DNA of 64,000 bases from Gammaproteobacteria bacterium. GTDB lineage: Bacteria > Pseudomonadota > Gammaproteobacteria > GCA-001735895. The stretch lies in NCBI GenBank assembly GCA_030595795.1, contig JAUVCH010000005.1:1-64000 (forward strand). Direction: 5' to 3'. Below the pieces are notes generated by a model. It was not told the origin of the DNA, made no database searches, and saw only the letters and a program-made list of their open reading frames with translations. This document shows, in pieces, positions 42,672 to 52,103 of the stretch; position 1 is the stretch's first letter, and each line of letters starts with the position of its first letter. Both the position numbers and the translations under genes were made by a program.

Positions 42672-43585
42672 TAATGCGTACCTCGTAAGGCGGCACAATA
42701 GGCATGGAAGCAATGATTATCCAGTACCGAGTTCTGGTCATCCCTCCCTCTACTGGTGGCAACAAAATCAATATCGTAACTGATTAAATTCTGTAAATAT
42801 AAAGCCATTTTTTCGGTTACTGGCGTACGTGGGAATACTTCCATGATCGATACTGACCCGAGCCCGTAATAGCTTTCGTAATAATCCATCGAACGCTGAA
42901 TCTCCAGCAATAGATTGTCGTAAACGCCTGGATCCTCGCCACTAGCGAACTCCAGTTGACCCAATCCGATTTTGAAATGGCGAGAGACATATAGATCCGT
43001 ATCGTTGAATATACTCAGGTCTCCGTTCGAATCGCCTAACGACAAAATCGCCTGCGCTTTTTCAGCACCTTGCTGAACGGCGGGCAAATTACTGGTAACC
43101 AGATCATGGATGTCGATAGCAATCAGTTCCATACCTGTCGATCGAATACTTTCCACATAGTTGGCAACCGTTTTTTCGTCGGCGGATACGACACTCACCT
43201 GCTGTGTATTATTTTTACTCGAAACGGGCATGGGATAAACGTCTACCACCGCCGAGTCCACCCCATAACTCACCAGATCCTTAATCCGCCAGGTTAACGC
43301 TTGCGCCAGCTCTGAGTCATCGACTTCGGGTTTTTCGATTTGATTGATGTCGTAATCGGTATCGGCGATCAGGCAAACACAACCTGACCGTTGCAACTTA
43401 TGCTTATCCACCCAACCCCGCAATGCATCGACTTGCGCCTGCTGGCCTCTCGAAGGTAAATACTCACTGCGCAGAATTTTGCCAGCGGCCTTTTTCGTAT
43501 TCTTTATCTGAACCACAGCGACGCCTGTCGGCAGGAAATCCACCCCGACCTGACTATCTTTTTTTACTGATGAAAAAAGACTCAA
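42671..43585 (-). CDS. mshI: MshI, PilM-like actin-fold protein
   Basis: 304 residues from TTG at 43585, with GGGG about eight bases upstream; no ATG fits better. Residues 12-300 show the PilM/MshI pattern (VGVDFLPTGVAVVQI, LISYDIDFVA). It is a cytoplasmic ATP-binding actin-like protein that binds the N-terminal tail of the PilN-like partner. It is the first gene of the MSHA assembly operon; no mshH is visible upstream. Confidence 0.87.
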   Translation of the reverse strand: MSLFSSVKKDSQVGVDFLPTGVAVVQIKNTKKAAGKILRSEYLPSRGQQAQVDALRGWVDKHKLQRSGCVCLIADTDYDINQIEKPEVDDSELAQALTWRIKDLVSYGVDSAVVDVYPMPVSSKNNTQQVSVVSADEKTVANYVESIRSTGMELIAIDIHDLVTSNLPAVQQGAEKAQAILSLGDSNGDLSIFNDTDLYVSRHFKIGLGQLEFASGEDPGVYDNLLLEIQRSMDYYESYYGLGSVSIMEVFPRTPVTEKMALYLQNLISYDIDFVATSRGRDDQNSVLDNHCFHAYCAALRGTH

Positions 43586-43694
43586 CTAAAACCCCGTCCG
43601 CTACTATTCGATATTAGAATAGGCATATGACTTTTTACTCTGGAAGACCTGCCTAGGGTATCTAGAGTTTGCTTAAGGAAAGCTCTATAAGTTA

Positions 43695-43724
43695 TTGTCA
43701 TTACTACAAATTTTAACCTATAGT
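43695..43724 (+). promoter_or_regulatory. Sigma70-like promoter of trmL
   Basis: TTGTCA (43695-43700), 18 bases, TATAGT (43719-43724), 39 bases before the trmL ATG. The gap to mshI must also hold the MSHA operon promoter in the other direction, which I could not place with confidence. Confidence 0.55.
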
Positions 43725-43762
43725 GAGCATTTTTCAAGTAATTGGCATAGATTTATTGAATT

Positions 43763-44218
43763 ATGTTTAATATTGTACTTTTTGAACCCGAAATCCCGCC
43801 AAATACTGGCAATATTATTCGCCTGGCGGCGAATACCCGATGCCATCTACATTTAATTGAACCGCTGGGTTTTAAGCTTGAAGACAAGCTACTACGCCGA
43901 GCCGGATTAGACTACCAGGAATGGGCACAAATAAGCCAATATTCTAATTATCAAAAATTCAATAAAACCTGCAATTTCAATACTTTATACGCATTTACTA
44001 CCAAAGCCACAAAAACCTACACAAGTGCCACTTTTAGTCCTGGAGATGCCTTGTTATTCGGCCCGGAAACTCGCGGATTACCCACTGAAATACTAGAGTC
44101 ACTGAATAGTGATAACCGTCTTAAAATCCCGATGGCGGAAACTTCGAGGAGTTTGAATCTTTCAAATACCGTCGCAATCGTGGTCTACGAAGCCTGGCGT
44201 CAATTGGACTTCAAATAG
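43763..44218 (+). CDS. trmL: tRNA (cytidine/uridine-34-2'-O)-methyltransferase TrmL
   Basis: 151 residues, the size of TrmL. It shows the SPOUT signatures [22 protein letters not shown] at the N-terminus, [11 protein letters not shown] and the C-terminal knot [19 protein letters not shown]. It methylates the wobble ribose of tRNA-Leu isoacceptors. In Escherichia coli trmL also lies next to gpsA and secB, so the neighbourhood is conserved, here with convergent orientation to gpsA. Confidence 0.96.
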   Translation: MFNIVLFEPEIPPNTGNIIRLAANTRCHLHLIEPLGFKLEDKLLRRAGLDYQEWAQISQYSNYQKFNKTCNFNTLYAFTTKATKTYTSATFSPGDALLFGPETRGLPTEILESLNSDNRLKIPMAETSRSLNLSNTVAIVVYEAWRQLDFK

Positions 44219-44222
44219 AGCG

Positions 44223-45230
44223 CTATTCGGAAAATTCCTCACGTTGTGGACGATTTTCGAGTGATTCTACCGCATCAACAGGCTTAATTCCTTCATAAAG
44301 CACTCGGTAAACCTGTTCCATAATCGGTAAGTCCAGCTCCAGTTCCTGGGATAACAGAAATATCGCACGCGCTGCCCGCAATCCTTCGACAGTCTGACCA
44401 ACCTCAATTTCGGCCTGCTCTATCGTTTTGCCTCGTCCGATAGCAAGACCAAACCGTCGGTTACGGCTTTGATCATCGGTACAGGTTAGAATGAGGTCGC
44501 CCAGGCCTGCCAAACCCATCAGGGTCTCCTGCCTGGCGCCGAGACGTTTGCCTAAACGCATGACTTCGGATAAACCACGAGTCATTAACGCCGCGCGAGT
44601 ATTGGCACCGAAGCCAAGACCATCTGCAGCACCGACCGCGATTGCCAGAATATTCTTCAGTGCTCCCCCAAGTTCAACGCCAATGACATCGTCTGAGGTG
44701 TAGCATCGAAACCGATTACCATGCAGTAACGCCGCAAATGAAGCTGTTTCGGACTCGCCATTACCGGCACAGGTAATAGCGGCTGGTAGACCCCTGGCCA
44801 CTTCTGTCGCGAAGGTTGGACCAGAGATTACGCCATAATGATGACCGGGTAGCTCTTCGAGTACAAGTTGGTGTAGTAGCTTGCCACTTTCGATTTCAAA
44901 GCCTTTACTGGCCCAGAATACACTGAGCGAAGGTTGAATTTCAGTCTTCAGTTGGCCCAAAAACACTCGAAAAGCCTTACTCGGAATAGCGATAAGTACT
45001 GTATCAGCCTGCTCCAGGCAATCTTTAAGACTAGTCACTGGATGAATATTTTCGTCCAGAGCAATGCCGGGCAGGAAAGCTTTATTCTCTCGATCCCTGT
45101 TCAGATTTTCAATATGTTGAGACTGGTGGCCCCAGAGGTTTACACGGACTCCATTTCTCGCCAGCTGCGTCGCCAGCGCCGTTCCCCAGGATCCAGCACC
45201 AAATAACGCGACCGTCACCTTTTTCGCCAT
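44223..45230 (-). CDS. gpsA: Glycerol-3-phosphate dehydrogenase [NAD(P)+]
   Basis: 335 residues. Rossmann motif VALFGAGSWGTALA at the N-terminus, the catalytic Lys region GGALKNILAIAVGAADG, and the family motifs PTFATEVARGLP and TCTDDQSRNRRFG. It reduces dihydroxyacetone phosphate to sn-glycerol-3-phosphate for phospholipid synthesis. It follows secB by five bases, as in E. coli. Confidence 0.97.
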   Translation of the reverse strand: MAKKVTVALFGAGSWGTALATQLARNGVRVNLWGHQSQHIENLNRDRENKAFLPGIALDENIHPVTSLKDCLEQADTVLIAIPSKAFRVFLGQLKTEIQPSLSVFWASKGFEIESGKLLHQLVLEELPGHHYGVISGPTFATEVARGLPAAITCAGNGESETASFAALLHGNRFRCYTSDDVIGVELGGALKNILAIAVGAADGLGFGANTRAALMTRGLSEVMRLGKRLGARQETLMGLAGLGDLILTCTDDQSRNRRFGLAIGRGKTIEQAEIEVGQTVEGLRAARAIFLLSQELELDLPIMEQVYRVLYEGIKPVDAVESLENRPQREEFSE

Positions 45231-45235
45231 GCCCT

Positions 45236-45736
45236 TTAGTGCTTAACCACTGCTTCGTCAGCTTCGTTTGCTTCAACGGCAGGTTGTCCTTCTTTATCCT
45301 GCTGAGCCTTAACATGCTGCTGATAAAGTGCATCGAAGTTGACTGGCGATAAGATGAGAGGAGGGAACCCACCCCGAGTGGTCATATCGGAAATTACCTC
45401 ACGCGCGTAAGGTAGTAAAATATTCATACACTGACTACCGAGCAGATAATTTCTGTCCTGATCGTTGAAACCCACGATCGAAAATAAGCCAGCCTGTTGT
45501 ACTTCGATCAAAAAGGCAGTTTTTTCTTCCTGCTTTACCGTCGCGGTGATCGACAGCACGACCTCGTATACATCTTCACCAACACCCGCGTGCCGGTTAT
45601 TTAGATTGAGGTCTATCTTCGGTTCCCACTTCTGAAAACTGAAAACCTGAGGTGTGGCCGGGGACTCGAAAGAGACATCCTTGACATAAATTTTCTGAAT
45701 GGAAAACTGATTCTTTGGGGCTTGTTCGTCGGTCAT
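45236..45736 (-). CDS. secB: SecB, protein export chaperone
   Basis: 166 residues with the SecB patterns FSIQKIYVKDVSFESP, EVVLSITATVKQ and the C-terminal half LLPYAREVISDMTTRGGFPPLILSPVNFDALY. It holds pre-proteins unfolded for SecA. It directly precedes gpsA; the grxC gene that often sits beside secB is missing here. The C-terminal tail is rich in Gln/Glu/Ala. Confidence 0.97.
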   Translation of the reverse strand: MTDEQAPKNQFSIQKIYVKDVSFESPATPQVFSFQKWEPKIDLNLNNRHAGVGEDVYEVVLSITATVKQEEKTAFLIEVQQAGLFSIVGFNDQDRNYLLGSQCMNILLPYAREVISDMTTRGGFPPLILSPVNFDALYQQHVKAQQDKEGQPAVEANEADEAVVKH

Positions 45737-45838
45737 TTTTGATTGCTGGTGGGTAAAACGGCAACTATATCAGCACACCCTGGATAAATATATGCGTGAT
45801 TACCAACAAGTAACAAGCACCGAACAGCGGCGCTTATT

Positions 45839-46273
45839 TTATTTTTTACTGATCGGCATCTGGGCTTCCTGCCATGCGGTAATGCCACCATTGAGATTAT
45901 AAACATGCCCAAAACCGGCTTTGTCCAGATCCTTGCAGGCTATGCTAGATCGAGTGCCTGTCTTGCAATAAACAATGACATGCTTATCGCGGTGTTTTTC
46001 AAGCTCTCCGATGCGCTTGCTAACGCTCCCGACCGGAATTTGGGTCGCTTTAGCGATCTTACCACCGGCGGTTTCACCGGGTTCTCGAACGTCTAGCATC
46101 AGCAGGTTATCTTCTTCGCTATTCATAAGCTGCACCGCGCCGGCTGGCGTCAGACTGATAAATTTTCGGGTGGCTATCTTCATCTCGTTAAGAATAACAA
46201 GTATGAGCAAAGCCATAAAAGCGATAACCAGCAAAGTGTTATTCGCGGCAAATTCAGTAAATTGTGTCAACAT
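45839..46273 (-). CDS. Membrane-anchored rhodanese (YibN-like)
   Basis: 144 residues. A membrane segment at about residues 13-30 is followed by a rhodanese domain with catalytic Cys103 in CKTGTRS and the substrate-loop motif LMLDVREPGE. Single-domain rhodaneses move sulfane sulfur to thiol acceptors. E. coli YibN occupies the same place beside secB. Here the gene lies six bases after a SqrR/BigR-like persulfide-responsive regulator, which suggests a role in reactive sulfur handling. Confidence 0.9.
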   Translation of the reverse strand: MLTQFTEFAANNTLLVIAFMALLILVILNEMKIATRKFISLTPAGAVQLMNSEEDNLLMLDVREPGETAGGKIAKATQIPVGSVSKRIGELEKHRDKHVIVYCKTGTRSSIACKDLDKAGFGHVYNLNGGITAWQEAQMPISKK

Positions 46274-46279
46274 AGTGTC

Positions 46280-46615
46280 TTAGTGGGAACAGAAAATCTC
46301 TTGCATCATACCTATCAGGCGCAACGTACGCGCGTCGCTAACCCGGTAAAAAACCCGGTTGGCGTCTTTGCGCGACGCTAGTATACCTTTATCTCGTAAA
46401 ATGGCGAGATGTTGTGAGATGTTACTTTGCGATGTACCGACATTATCGACAATTCCCTGAACACTAATTTCCAATCCGCCCAGAGTACACAGAATTTTCA
46501 GTCTTAAAGGATGTGACATCGCCTTGAGTGAACGCGCGGCCTGCTCGATATCCTCTTCACGTGCGAGTAATTGCTGGGCGTCAACTGGTTTAACCAGTTC
46601 CGAACTCGTATTCAC
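46280..46615 (-). CDS. ArsR-family regulator of the SqrR/BigR/YgaV persulfide-sensing type
   Basis: 111 residues. The winged helix has LRLKILCTLGGLEISV and SQSNISQHLAILRDKGIL. Cys43 and Cys109 are 66 residues apart, the same spacing as the two sensing cysteines of SqrR and BigR, at the same places (helix 2 and the C-terminal helix FCSH). Such proteins form di- to tetrasulfide bridges with persulfides and release DNA. The following rhodanese gene supports a sulfur stress role. Metal-binding CxC motifs of arsenic sensors are absent. Upstream, TAATATTA (46633-46640) is a small palindrome that might belong to its operator. Confidence 0.83.
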   Translation of the reverse strand: MNTSSELVKPVDAQQLLAREEDIEQAARSLKAMSHPLRLKILCTLGGLEISVQGIVDNVGTSQSNISQHLAILRDKGILASRKDANRVFYRVSDARTLRLIGMMQEIFCSH

Positions 46616-46700
46616 TTAAGTATTACCATTCGTTAATATTAGCAATCGATTATGATTTATTCGGTTTTGCTTGTCTAGTGATGCATTTCGTTCAACATTA

Positions 46701-46729
46701 AGTGCCAATGTAAGATTATTTACAGTATG
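46701..46729 (+). promoter_or_regulatory. Putative envC promoter
   Basis: TGCCAA, 17 bases, TATGAT is the best sigma70-like pair before envC; the spacer contains TGTAA-N6-TTACA, a possible operator. If used, it would favour the ATG at 46766 as envC start over 46727. Confidence 0.35.
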
Positions 46730-46765
46730 ATTTGTACTATACAGCCCGTAAACAATCCTATCGGA

Positions 46766-47944
46766 ATGCAACCAGCTTACGTACTCAAACTACTCCTTTC
46801 GGTCGTAATCACCTTTACCCTGGCAATGGGGCCGATTGCCGCCGATGAGAAGTCGCAAAAACAAAAACAGTTAAAATCATTACAGCGAAAAATAGAGAAG
46901 CTCAAGAAAACCATCCATGTAAAGCAGGATAGTAAATCACGCTATACCACACAACTACGCAAGATTGAAGGTAAGATTGGCAAGGTCAGCGTCAAAATTC
47001 GTGCCACGGAAAAACAGATAAAACTGCGTAAAGCCGAACTGACAAAACTACGTAAAACCCGCAAAAAACACCAGCAAAAGCTGGTAAATGAAAATGACAT
47101 CCTCGCCGAGCAGGTCTACACCGCTTATACACTGGGTAAGCAGGAAAAAATAAAACTCCTGTTTTCCCAACAAAACCCTGAACATTTCCAGCGCAATCTG
47201 GTTTTTTACCAATATTTTTCTAATGCACGTGTGAATTTGATCAATAACGTTCAGCAGAGTATTAGCGAAATTCTAACCACCGAATCCCGGATCAGTCTCG
47301 CTTCACAGGCACTTGAAGAAAATTATCAGACACTTAAAACCCAGAAAATATCGCTAAAAAAAGACGGTAAAAAACGCAAAAATATCATTGGCTCGCTAGA
47401 CAAGCAGTTAAAAAAACAGGGCGGGCATCTGAATAAACTGGTCGACGATGCGAAAGAGCTACAAAGCTTGCTCGATTCAATCGAACAGATTCTTGTAGAT
47501 GCGCCAGAGCCAGAACTCGATCAGCGAGTCTTCGCCGAAATGAGAGGCAAGCTTGCCTGGCCGGTAAATGGCAAACTACGCCGATTGTATGGCCAGTTAA
47601 AGCCACTATCTGATCTACGCTGGCAGGGCATTATTATCCAGGCACCAACCGGACGACATGTAAAAGCAGTATCGCATGGCCGAGTAGCGTTTGCAGATTG
47701 GCTAAGAGGTCTGGGGAATTTGATCATCATCGACCATGGCAATTCGTATCTTTCACTTTATGGTCACAACGAGTCTCTATTTAAAGCAGCTGGCGAATGG
47801 GTCGAGCCCGGAGATATTATTAGCAGCGTCGGTAGCAGTGGCGGTCAGGAAAAACCGGGGTTATACTTTGAGATACGTAAAAAAGGGAAACCGCAAAATC
47901 CGTCCAAATGGTTTAAAGCCGGGAACCAGTTCGCTTCAGGATAG
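46766..47944 (+). CDS. envC: EnvC, activator of septal amidases
   Basis: About 392 residues. ATG 46766 gives a good signal peptide (MQPAYVLKLLLSVVITFTLA) and is preferred over 46727. A long coiled coil follows (about residues 30-250, Lys/Gln rich), then a C-terminal LytM/M23 domain. The metal ligands are lost (for example LYFEIR where active enzymes have HxH), as in EnvC, which activates AmiA/AmiB instead of cutting peptidoglycan. FtsEX normally recruits it to the septum. The ctpA and yibQ genes follow, the usual neighbourhood. Confidence 0.92.
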   Translation: MQPAYVLKLLLSVVITFTLAMGPIAADEKSQKQKQLKSLQRKIEKLKKTIHVKQDSKSRYTTQLRKIEGKIGKVSVKIRATEKQIKLRKAELTKLRKTRKKHQQKLVNENDILAEQVYTAYTLGKQEKIKLLFSQQNPEHFQRNLVFYQYFSNARVNLINNVQQSISEILTTESRISLASQALEENYQTLKTQKISLKKDGKKRKNIIGSLDKQLKKQGGHLNKLVDDAKELQSLLDSIEQILVDAPEPELDQRVFAEMRGKLAWPVNGKLRRLYGQLKPLSDLRWQGIIIQAPTGRHVKAVSHGRVAFADWLRGLGNLIIIDHGNSYLSLYGHNESLFKAAGEWVEPGDIISSVGSSGGQEKPGLYFEIRKKGKPQNPSKWFKAGNQFASG

Positions 47945-48137
47945 GCCGGAACAGGTTGCAGAACGGTCGCCGCGTCCACGGTTATTGCTCGAATCGGCGC
48001 GGCATTTAGAGTGATTTCACGACATATATCGGTCAATTTACCGGCATATAGCCGATTCATCTTATTTTTTTAACCTGTTCACAACTTCGTGACTATAATC
48101 TGGTCTACAATTAGGGCATGCTTTTTTGGAGATATTA

Positions 48138-49451
48138 ATGCTTAACCAATTACGAAAATCTACCGTTTTTATTACGGGAATCATACTCGGTGTATCGATC
48201 GCTATCGGGCATAGCGTCTACGCGCTTAAAGATGACCAACAAATCCCGTTTGAAGACCTGCAAGCTTTCACCGAAGTTTTCTCCAAAGTAAAGTCCGACT
48301 ATGTCGAAAGCGTCGATGACAAAAAACTCATAGAAGATGCAATCCGTGGCATGTTGAGTGGACTGGATCCGCATTCCTCTTATTTAAACACCAGCGAATT
48401 CAGTGATCTAAAAATAGGAACAACAGGTCAGTTTGGCGGTCTAGGCATAGAGGTTGGTATGGAAAACGGCTATGTCAAAGTCATATCACCAATCGATGAT
48501 ACACCCGCCGCACGCGCCGGTATTCACGCCAGCGATTTGATTATCAAGCTTAATGAAAAGACAGTTAAAGGCATGACCTTAAACGACGCCGTGAAAATTA
48601 TGCGCGGTAAACCTAATACTGACATCATCCTCACCATCGTCCGCGAAGGCGAATCAAAACCGCTGGTGTTTACCATTACCCGAGAAATTATTCGCGTTAA
48701 AAGCGTGAAAAATCGCATGCTCGAACCAGGTTTTGGTTATGTTCGAATTACCAACTTCCAGTCACGTACAACGGCAGACTTACTCAAGGCAATTTCAGAC
48801 TTGCAGAAAGAGCAAACTCTCGAAGGCATGGTACTCGATTTACGCAATAACCCTGGCGGCGTTCTCAACGGCGCAGTGGGCGTTTCTAATGCGTTTATCG
48901 ATGATGGTTTAATCGTCTATACCGAAGGTCGCGTGGATGACTCCAGTCATCGCTATGTGGCCACTCCTGGCGATAGTTTAAACGGAGCACCACTGGTTAT
49001 TTTGATCAACGGCGGTTCCGCTTCGGCATCAGAAATAGTCGCCGGCGCGCTACAGGATCATAAGCGTGCAATCATCGTCGGAACTAAGTCATTTGGCAAA
49101 GGTTCTGTGCAGACCATTCAGGAATTGCAGAACGGATCAGCAGTCAAGTTGACCACTGCGCGCTATTTCACGCCGAATGGGCGCTCGATTCAGGCCAAAG
49201 GGATAGAGCCAGATATTGAATTGAGTACTCTAAAAATTTCTGCGGATGCTAAAAAATCCAGCCGCGGTTTTTCTGAAAATGATCTCGAGGGCCGTTTGAA
49301 TAATCCAAATGGCGATGACAGTGACAAGAGCGCTGACAAATCGGAGAAGAAACCTGAATCTGATAACCTGCCGGAAACCGACTTCCAGTTATTCGAAGCG
49401 CTGAATCTATTAAAAGGTCTGCGCATAATGAATCAATTGCAGAATAGCTGA
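48138..49451 (+). CDS. ctpA: Carboxy-terminal processing protease CtpA (S41)
   Basis: ATG at 48138 with GGAG seven bases upstream; the TTG at 48126 in the same frame covers the ribosome site and is rejected. 437 residues with an N-terminal signal/anchor, the S41 N-terminal region (DDKKLIEDAIRGMLSGLDPHSSYL), a PDZ domain (about 95-175) and the catalytic Ser/Lys pair in GGSASASEIVAGAL and GTKSFGKGSVQ. It cleaves peptidoglycan-related or other envelope proteins in the periplasm. The last 70 residues are Ser/Asp/Lys rich. Confidence 0.95.
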   Translation: MLNQLRKSTVFITGIILGVSIAIGHSVYALKDDQQIPFEDLQAFTEVFSKVKSDYVESVDDKKLIEDAIRGMLSGLDPHSSYLNTSEFSDLKIGTTGQFGGLGIEVGMENGYVKVISPIDDTPAARAGIHASDLIIKLNEKTVKGMTLNDAVKIMRGKPNTDIILTIVREGESKPLVFTITREIIRVKSVKNRMLEPGFGYVRITNFQSRTTADLLKAISDLQKEQTLEGMVLDLRNNPGGVLNGAVGVSNAFIDDGLIVYTEGRVDDSSHRYVATPGDSLNGAPLVILINGGSASASEIVAGALQDHKRAIIVGTKSFGKGSVQTIQELQNGSAVKLTTARYFTPNGRSIQAKGIEPDIELSTLKISADAKKSSRGFSENDLEGRLNNPNGDDSDKSADKSEKKPESDNLPETDFQLFEALNLLKGLRIMNQLQNS

Positions 49452-49456
49452 TTTAT

Positions 49457-50263
49457 ATGCCTTACTCGCTGTTTGCGGGCCTGCTACTAGTTACGACTTT
49501 ATACAGTTCTATTGCCAGTTCCAATGCAGACCAGCGGCCACTGCTGTCGCTGGTCATCGACGATCTCGGTTATTCCTTGCAACTAGGCAGAGAGGCGATC
49601 AAACTAAAAGGTGATCATACCTACGCCATCATCCCTGGAACTAGCTACGCTAAGAAACTCGCCCGTCTTGCTGATACTCTCCAAAAAGAAGTCATCTTAC
49701 ATTTACCGTTACAGGCGTCTAACCCTGGTGCACCGTCGGAACCCAATGCGCTCGACGAAACCATGACCGAGAATCAGTTATCGAATAACCTGGTTAGCAT
49801 GCTCGACGAAATTTCGATGATTAAAGGGGTCAATAATCACATGGGCAGTCACCTGACTCAATTTGATTACTTCATGCGTCCTATTATGGATAGCATCAAA
49901 GCTTACAACCCGAATTTTTACTTTCTCGACAGCCGAACTTCGCCCAAAAGCATTGCTTACTCCGAAGCGGTCAACTCAGGTTTATCTTCTATTAGCCGTG
50001 ACGTCTTTCTGGATAACGAATATGAAAATCCCGAATCGATTCATTTGCAATTTCAAATCTGGTTGCAAAAAGCCAGGAAACAGGGACACGCGGTTGCCAT
50101 TGGTCACCCGCATTCAACCACCATCGCTTATCTGCAGGAAAATTTACCCGAGACCATGGCTAAATTTCGGTTTGTAAGCGTATCTAAATTGATTAAACAG
50201 AAATTCGAAAGCAGTCGGGCAGCCGAAAACCTGCATGCTGATACATCGAGTTTGGGTGACTAA
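49457..50263 (+). CDS. Divergent polysaccharide deacetylase (YibQ family)
   Basis: 268 residues. A signal peptide (about 1-24, ending SSNA) precedes a NodB-related fold with LVIDDLGYS (metal-binding Asp pair), NNHMGSHLTQ and a late GHPH. This divergent deacetylase family follows envC and ctpA in many gammaproteobacteria. Its substrate is unproven, probably cell-wall glycan. It ends seven bases from convergent glmS with no clear terminator between. Confidence 0.9.
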   Translation: MPYSLFAGLLLVTTLYSSIASSNADQRPLLSLVIDDLGYSLQLGREAIKLKGDHTYAIIPGTSYAKKLARLADTLQKEVILHLPLQASNPGAPSEPNALDETMTENQLSNNLVSMLDEISMIKGVNNHMGSHLTQFDYFMRPIMDSIKAYNPNFYFLDSRTSPKSIAYSEAVNSGLSSISRDVFLDNEYENPESIHLQFQIWLQKARKQGHAVAIGHPHSTTIAYLQENLPETMAKFRFVSVSKLIKQKFESSRAAENLHADTSSLGD

Positions 50264-50269
50264 AACAGA

Positions 50270-52090
50270 CTACTCAACAGTAACAGATTTGGCCAGATTA
50301 CGCGGCTGATCAACATCGGTACCCCTTTGTACCGCCACGTAGTAGCTCAATAACTGTAACGGAATGGTCGATAGGATTGGCGTCGTCCAGCGAGTTTCGC
50401 AATCCATCTCTACTACGACATCTCCGCTGGATTTTTCCAGTTTAGCACCCTGGTGGGCAAAGACGTATAGCTTACCGCCACGGGCTTTGACTTCCTGCAT
50501 ATTCGAATGGAGTTTTTCTAATAACTCGTCGTTAGGTGTGACTACGATCACCGGCATGTCTGCATCAACCAACGCCAGGGGGCCGTGTTTAAGCTCACCA
50601 GCTGGATATGCCTCAGCGTGGATATAGGAAATTTCCTTGAGCTTAAGCGCACCTTCCATCGCTATAGGGTAATGCACACCGCGACCGAGGAATAAAGCGT
50701 GGTGTTTATCGATAAAGTCTTCGGCGATTGATTCGATTTTTTTATCTAGCCTTAGCAACTGTTCGATTTGTCGGGGTAATGCGATCAATTCACGGACGAT
50801 GTCTTTGATGATTTTCTCGGCGAGTCCGCGGACTTTGCCAATCGAGATAGCAAGCAACAGCATCGAAACCAGTTGGGTAGTGAAAGCCTTGGTGGAGGCT
50901 ACGCCGATTTCGGGGCCGGCCCGTGTCATTAGCACCAAACTTGATTCGCGTACCAGCGAGGACTCAGGGGAGTTGCAGATACTCACCGAACCGCAGTAGT
51001 CGTCGATTGATAAATTTCGCAAAGCAGCAAGCGTATCGGCGGTTTCACCCGACTGCGACAGGGTCACAAACAGCGTATCTTTCGGCACGACTGACTGACG
51101 ATAACGAAATTCACTGGCGACTTCGATCGCACATGGCAGCCCAAGCAATTCTTCTATCCAGTATTTGGCAACAAATCCCGCATGATAACTGGTACCGCAG
51201 GCGACAATCTGCACCTGTTTGACCTGTTTGAAAATTTGTTCGGAGTCTGGTCCAAACACGGAATCGAGCACATTGTTTTCGCTGATTCGGCCTTCCAGGC
51301 AATCGGCCACGGCTTTAGCTTGCTCATGAATTTCCTTCAGCATGTAATGCTTGTAGTCGCCCTTGTGAATGGCGTCTGCGGATAGCTCCGTGGTATTGAT
51401 CGGGAGTTCTTTTGAGGCACCCGCGCTATCGTAGATCTGGTATCCATTCTGGTTGACGACGACAAGATCACCTTCTTCCAGATAAACAAAACGCCTGGTG
51501 ACGGGTAACAGCGCAGATACATCGCTAGCAATAAAGTTTTCCTTTATGCCCAGGCCAACCACCAAAGGACTGCCTTTTCGGCAAGCAACCAGAGTATCCT
51601 GGTTATCACTGGCAATTACCGCGATTCCGAAGGTACCTTGAAGCTGACCTACGGCCCTGAATACAGCCGCGTATAAATCACCGTCGTAATAGCTTTCGAT
51701 CAGATGAGCGACTGTTTCAGTATCGGTTTCGGATTCAAACTGATAACCCTGAGCAAGGAGATTTTCGCGAATTTCTTTATAGTTTTCGATAATGCCGTTA
51801 TGTACCAGGGCTATACGATTACGTGAAAGATGCGGATGGGCGTTGCTTTCAGACGGCGCGCCATGCGTGGCCCAGCGCGTATGCGCAATTCCGGTAGCAC
51901 CGGGTTGCTCGGCATTGAGTTTCTTGGCGAGCTCGCTGACCTTGCCCAGAGCCCTAAATCTCTCAAGTTCGCCATTGTTGATCAGTGCCAGACCCGCTGA
52001 ATCGTAACCTCGATACTCAAGCCTGCGTAAGCCTTCTACCAAAATTGAACTAACATCTCTTTGCGCTACAGCGCCTACAATTCCACACAT
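50270..52090 (-). CDS. glmS: Glutamine-fructose-6-phosphate aminotransferase
   Basis: 606 residues, the usual length. N-terminal MCGIVGAVAQR with catalytic Cys2 (glutaminase), the HTRWATHG motif, and two SIS domains with CGTSYHAG and ESGETADT-like SQSGETADT. It makes glucosamine-6-phosphate for peptidoglycan and LPS. The gene follows glmU by 13 bases, as in many proteobacteria, giving a glmU-glmS unit downstream of the atp operon. Confidence 0.98.
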   Translation of the reverse strand: MCGIVGAVAQRDVSSILVEGLRRLEYRGYDSAGLALINNGELERFRALGKVSELAKKLNAEQPGATGIAHTRWATHGAPSESNAHPHLSRNRIALVHNGIIENYKEIRENLLAQGYQFESETDTETVAHLIESYYDGDLYAAVFRAVGQLQGTFGIAVIASDNQDTLVACRKGSPLVVGLGIKENFIASDVSALLPVTRRFVYLEEGDLVVVNQNGYQIYDSAGASKELPINTTELSADAIHKGDYKHYMLKEIHEQAKAVADCLEGRISENNVLDSVFGPDSEQIFKQVKQVQIVACGTSYHAGFVAKYWIEELLGLPCAIEVASEFRYRQSVVPKDTLFVTLSQSGETADTLAALRNLSIDDYCGSVSICNSPESSLVRESSLVLMTRAGPEIGVASTKAFTTQLVSMLLLAISIGKVRGLAEKIIKDIVRELIALPRQIEQLLRLDKKIESIAEDFIDKHHALFLGRGVHYPIAMEGALKLKEISYIHAEAYPAGELKHGPLALVDADMPVIVVTPNDELLEKLHSNMQEVKARGGKLYVFAHQGAKLEKSSGDVVVEMDCETRWTTPILSTIPLQLLSYYVAVQRGTDVDQPRNLAKSVTVE

Positions 52091-52103
52091 AGCTTTAGTC
52101 CTG

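Noticed and set aside
42672-42713. Upstream start of the PilN-like gene at 42713
   Set aside because: It lies inside mshI, and the protein family begins with MIEQQINLYQ at 42671, where ATG overlaps the mshI stop.
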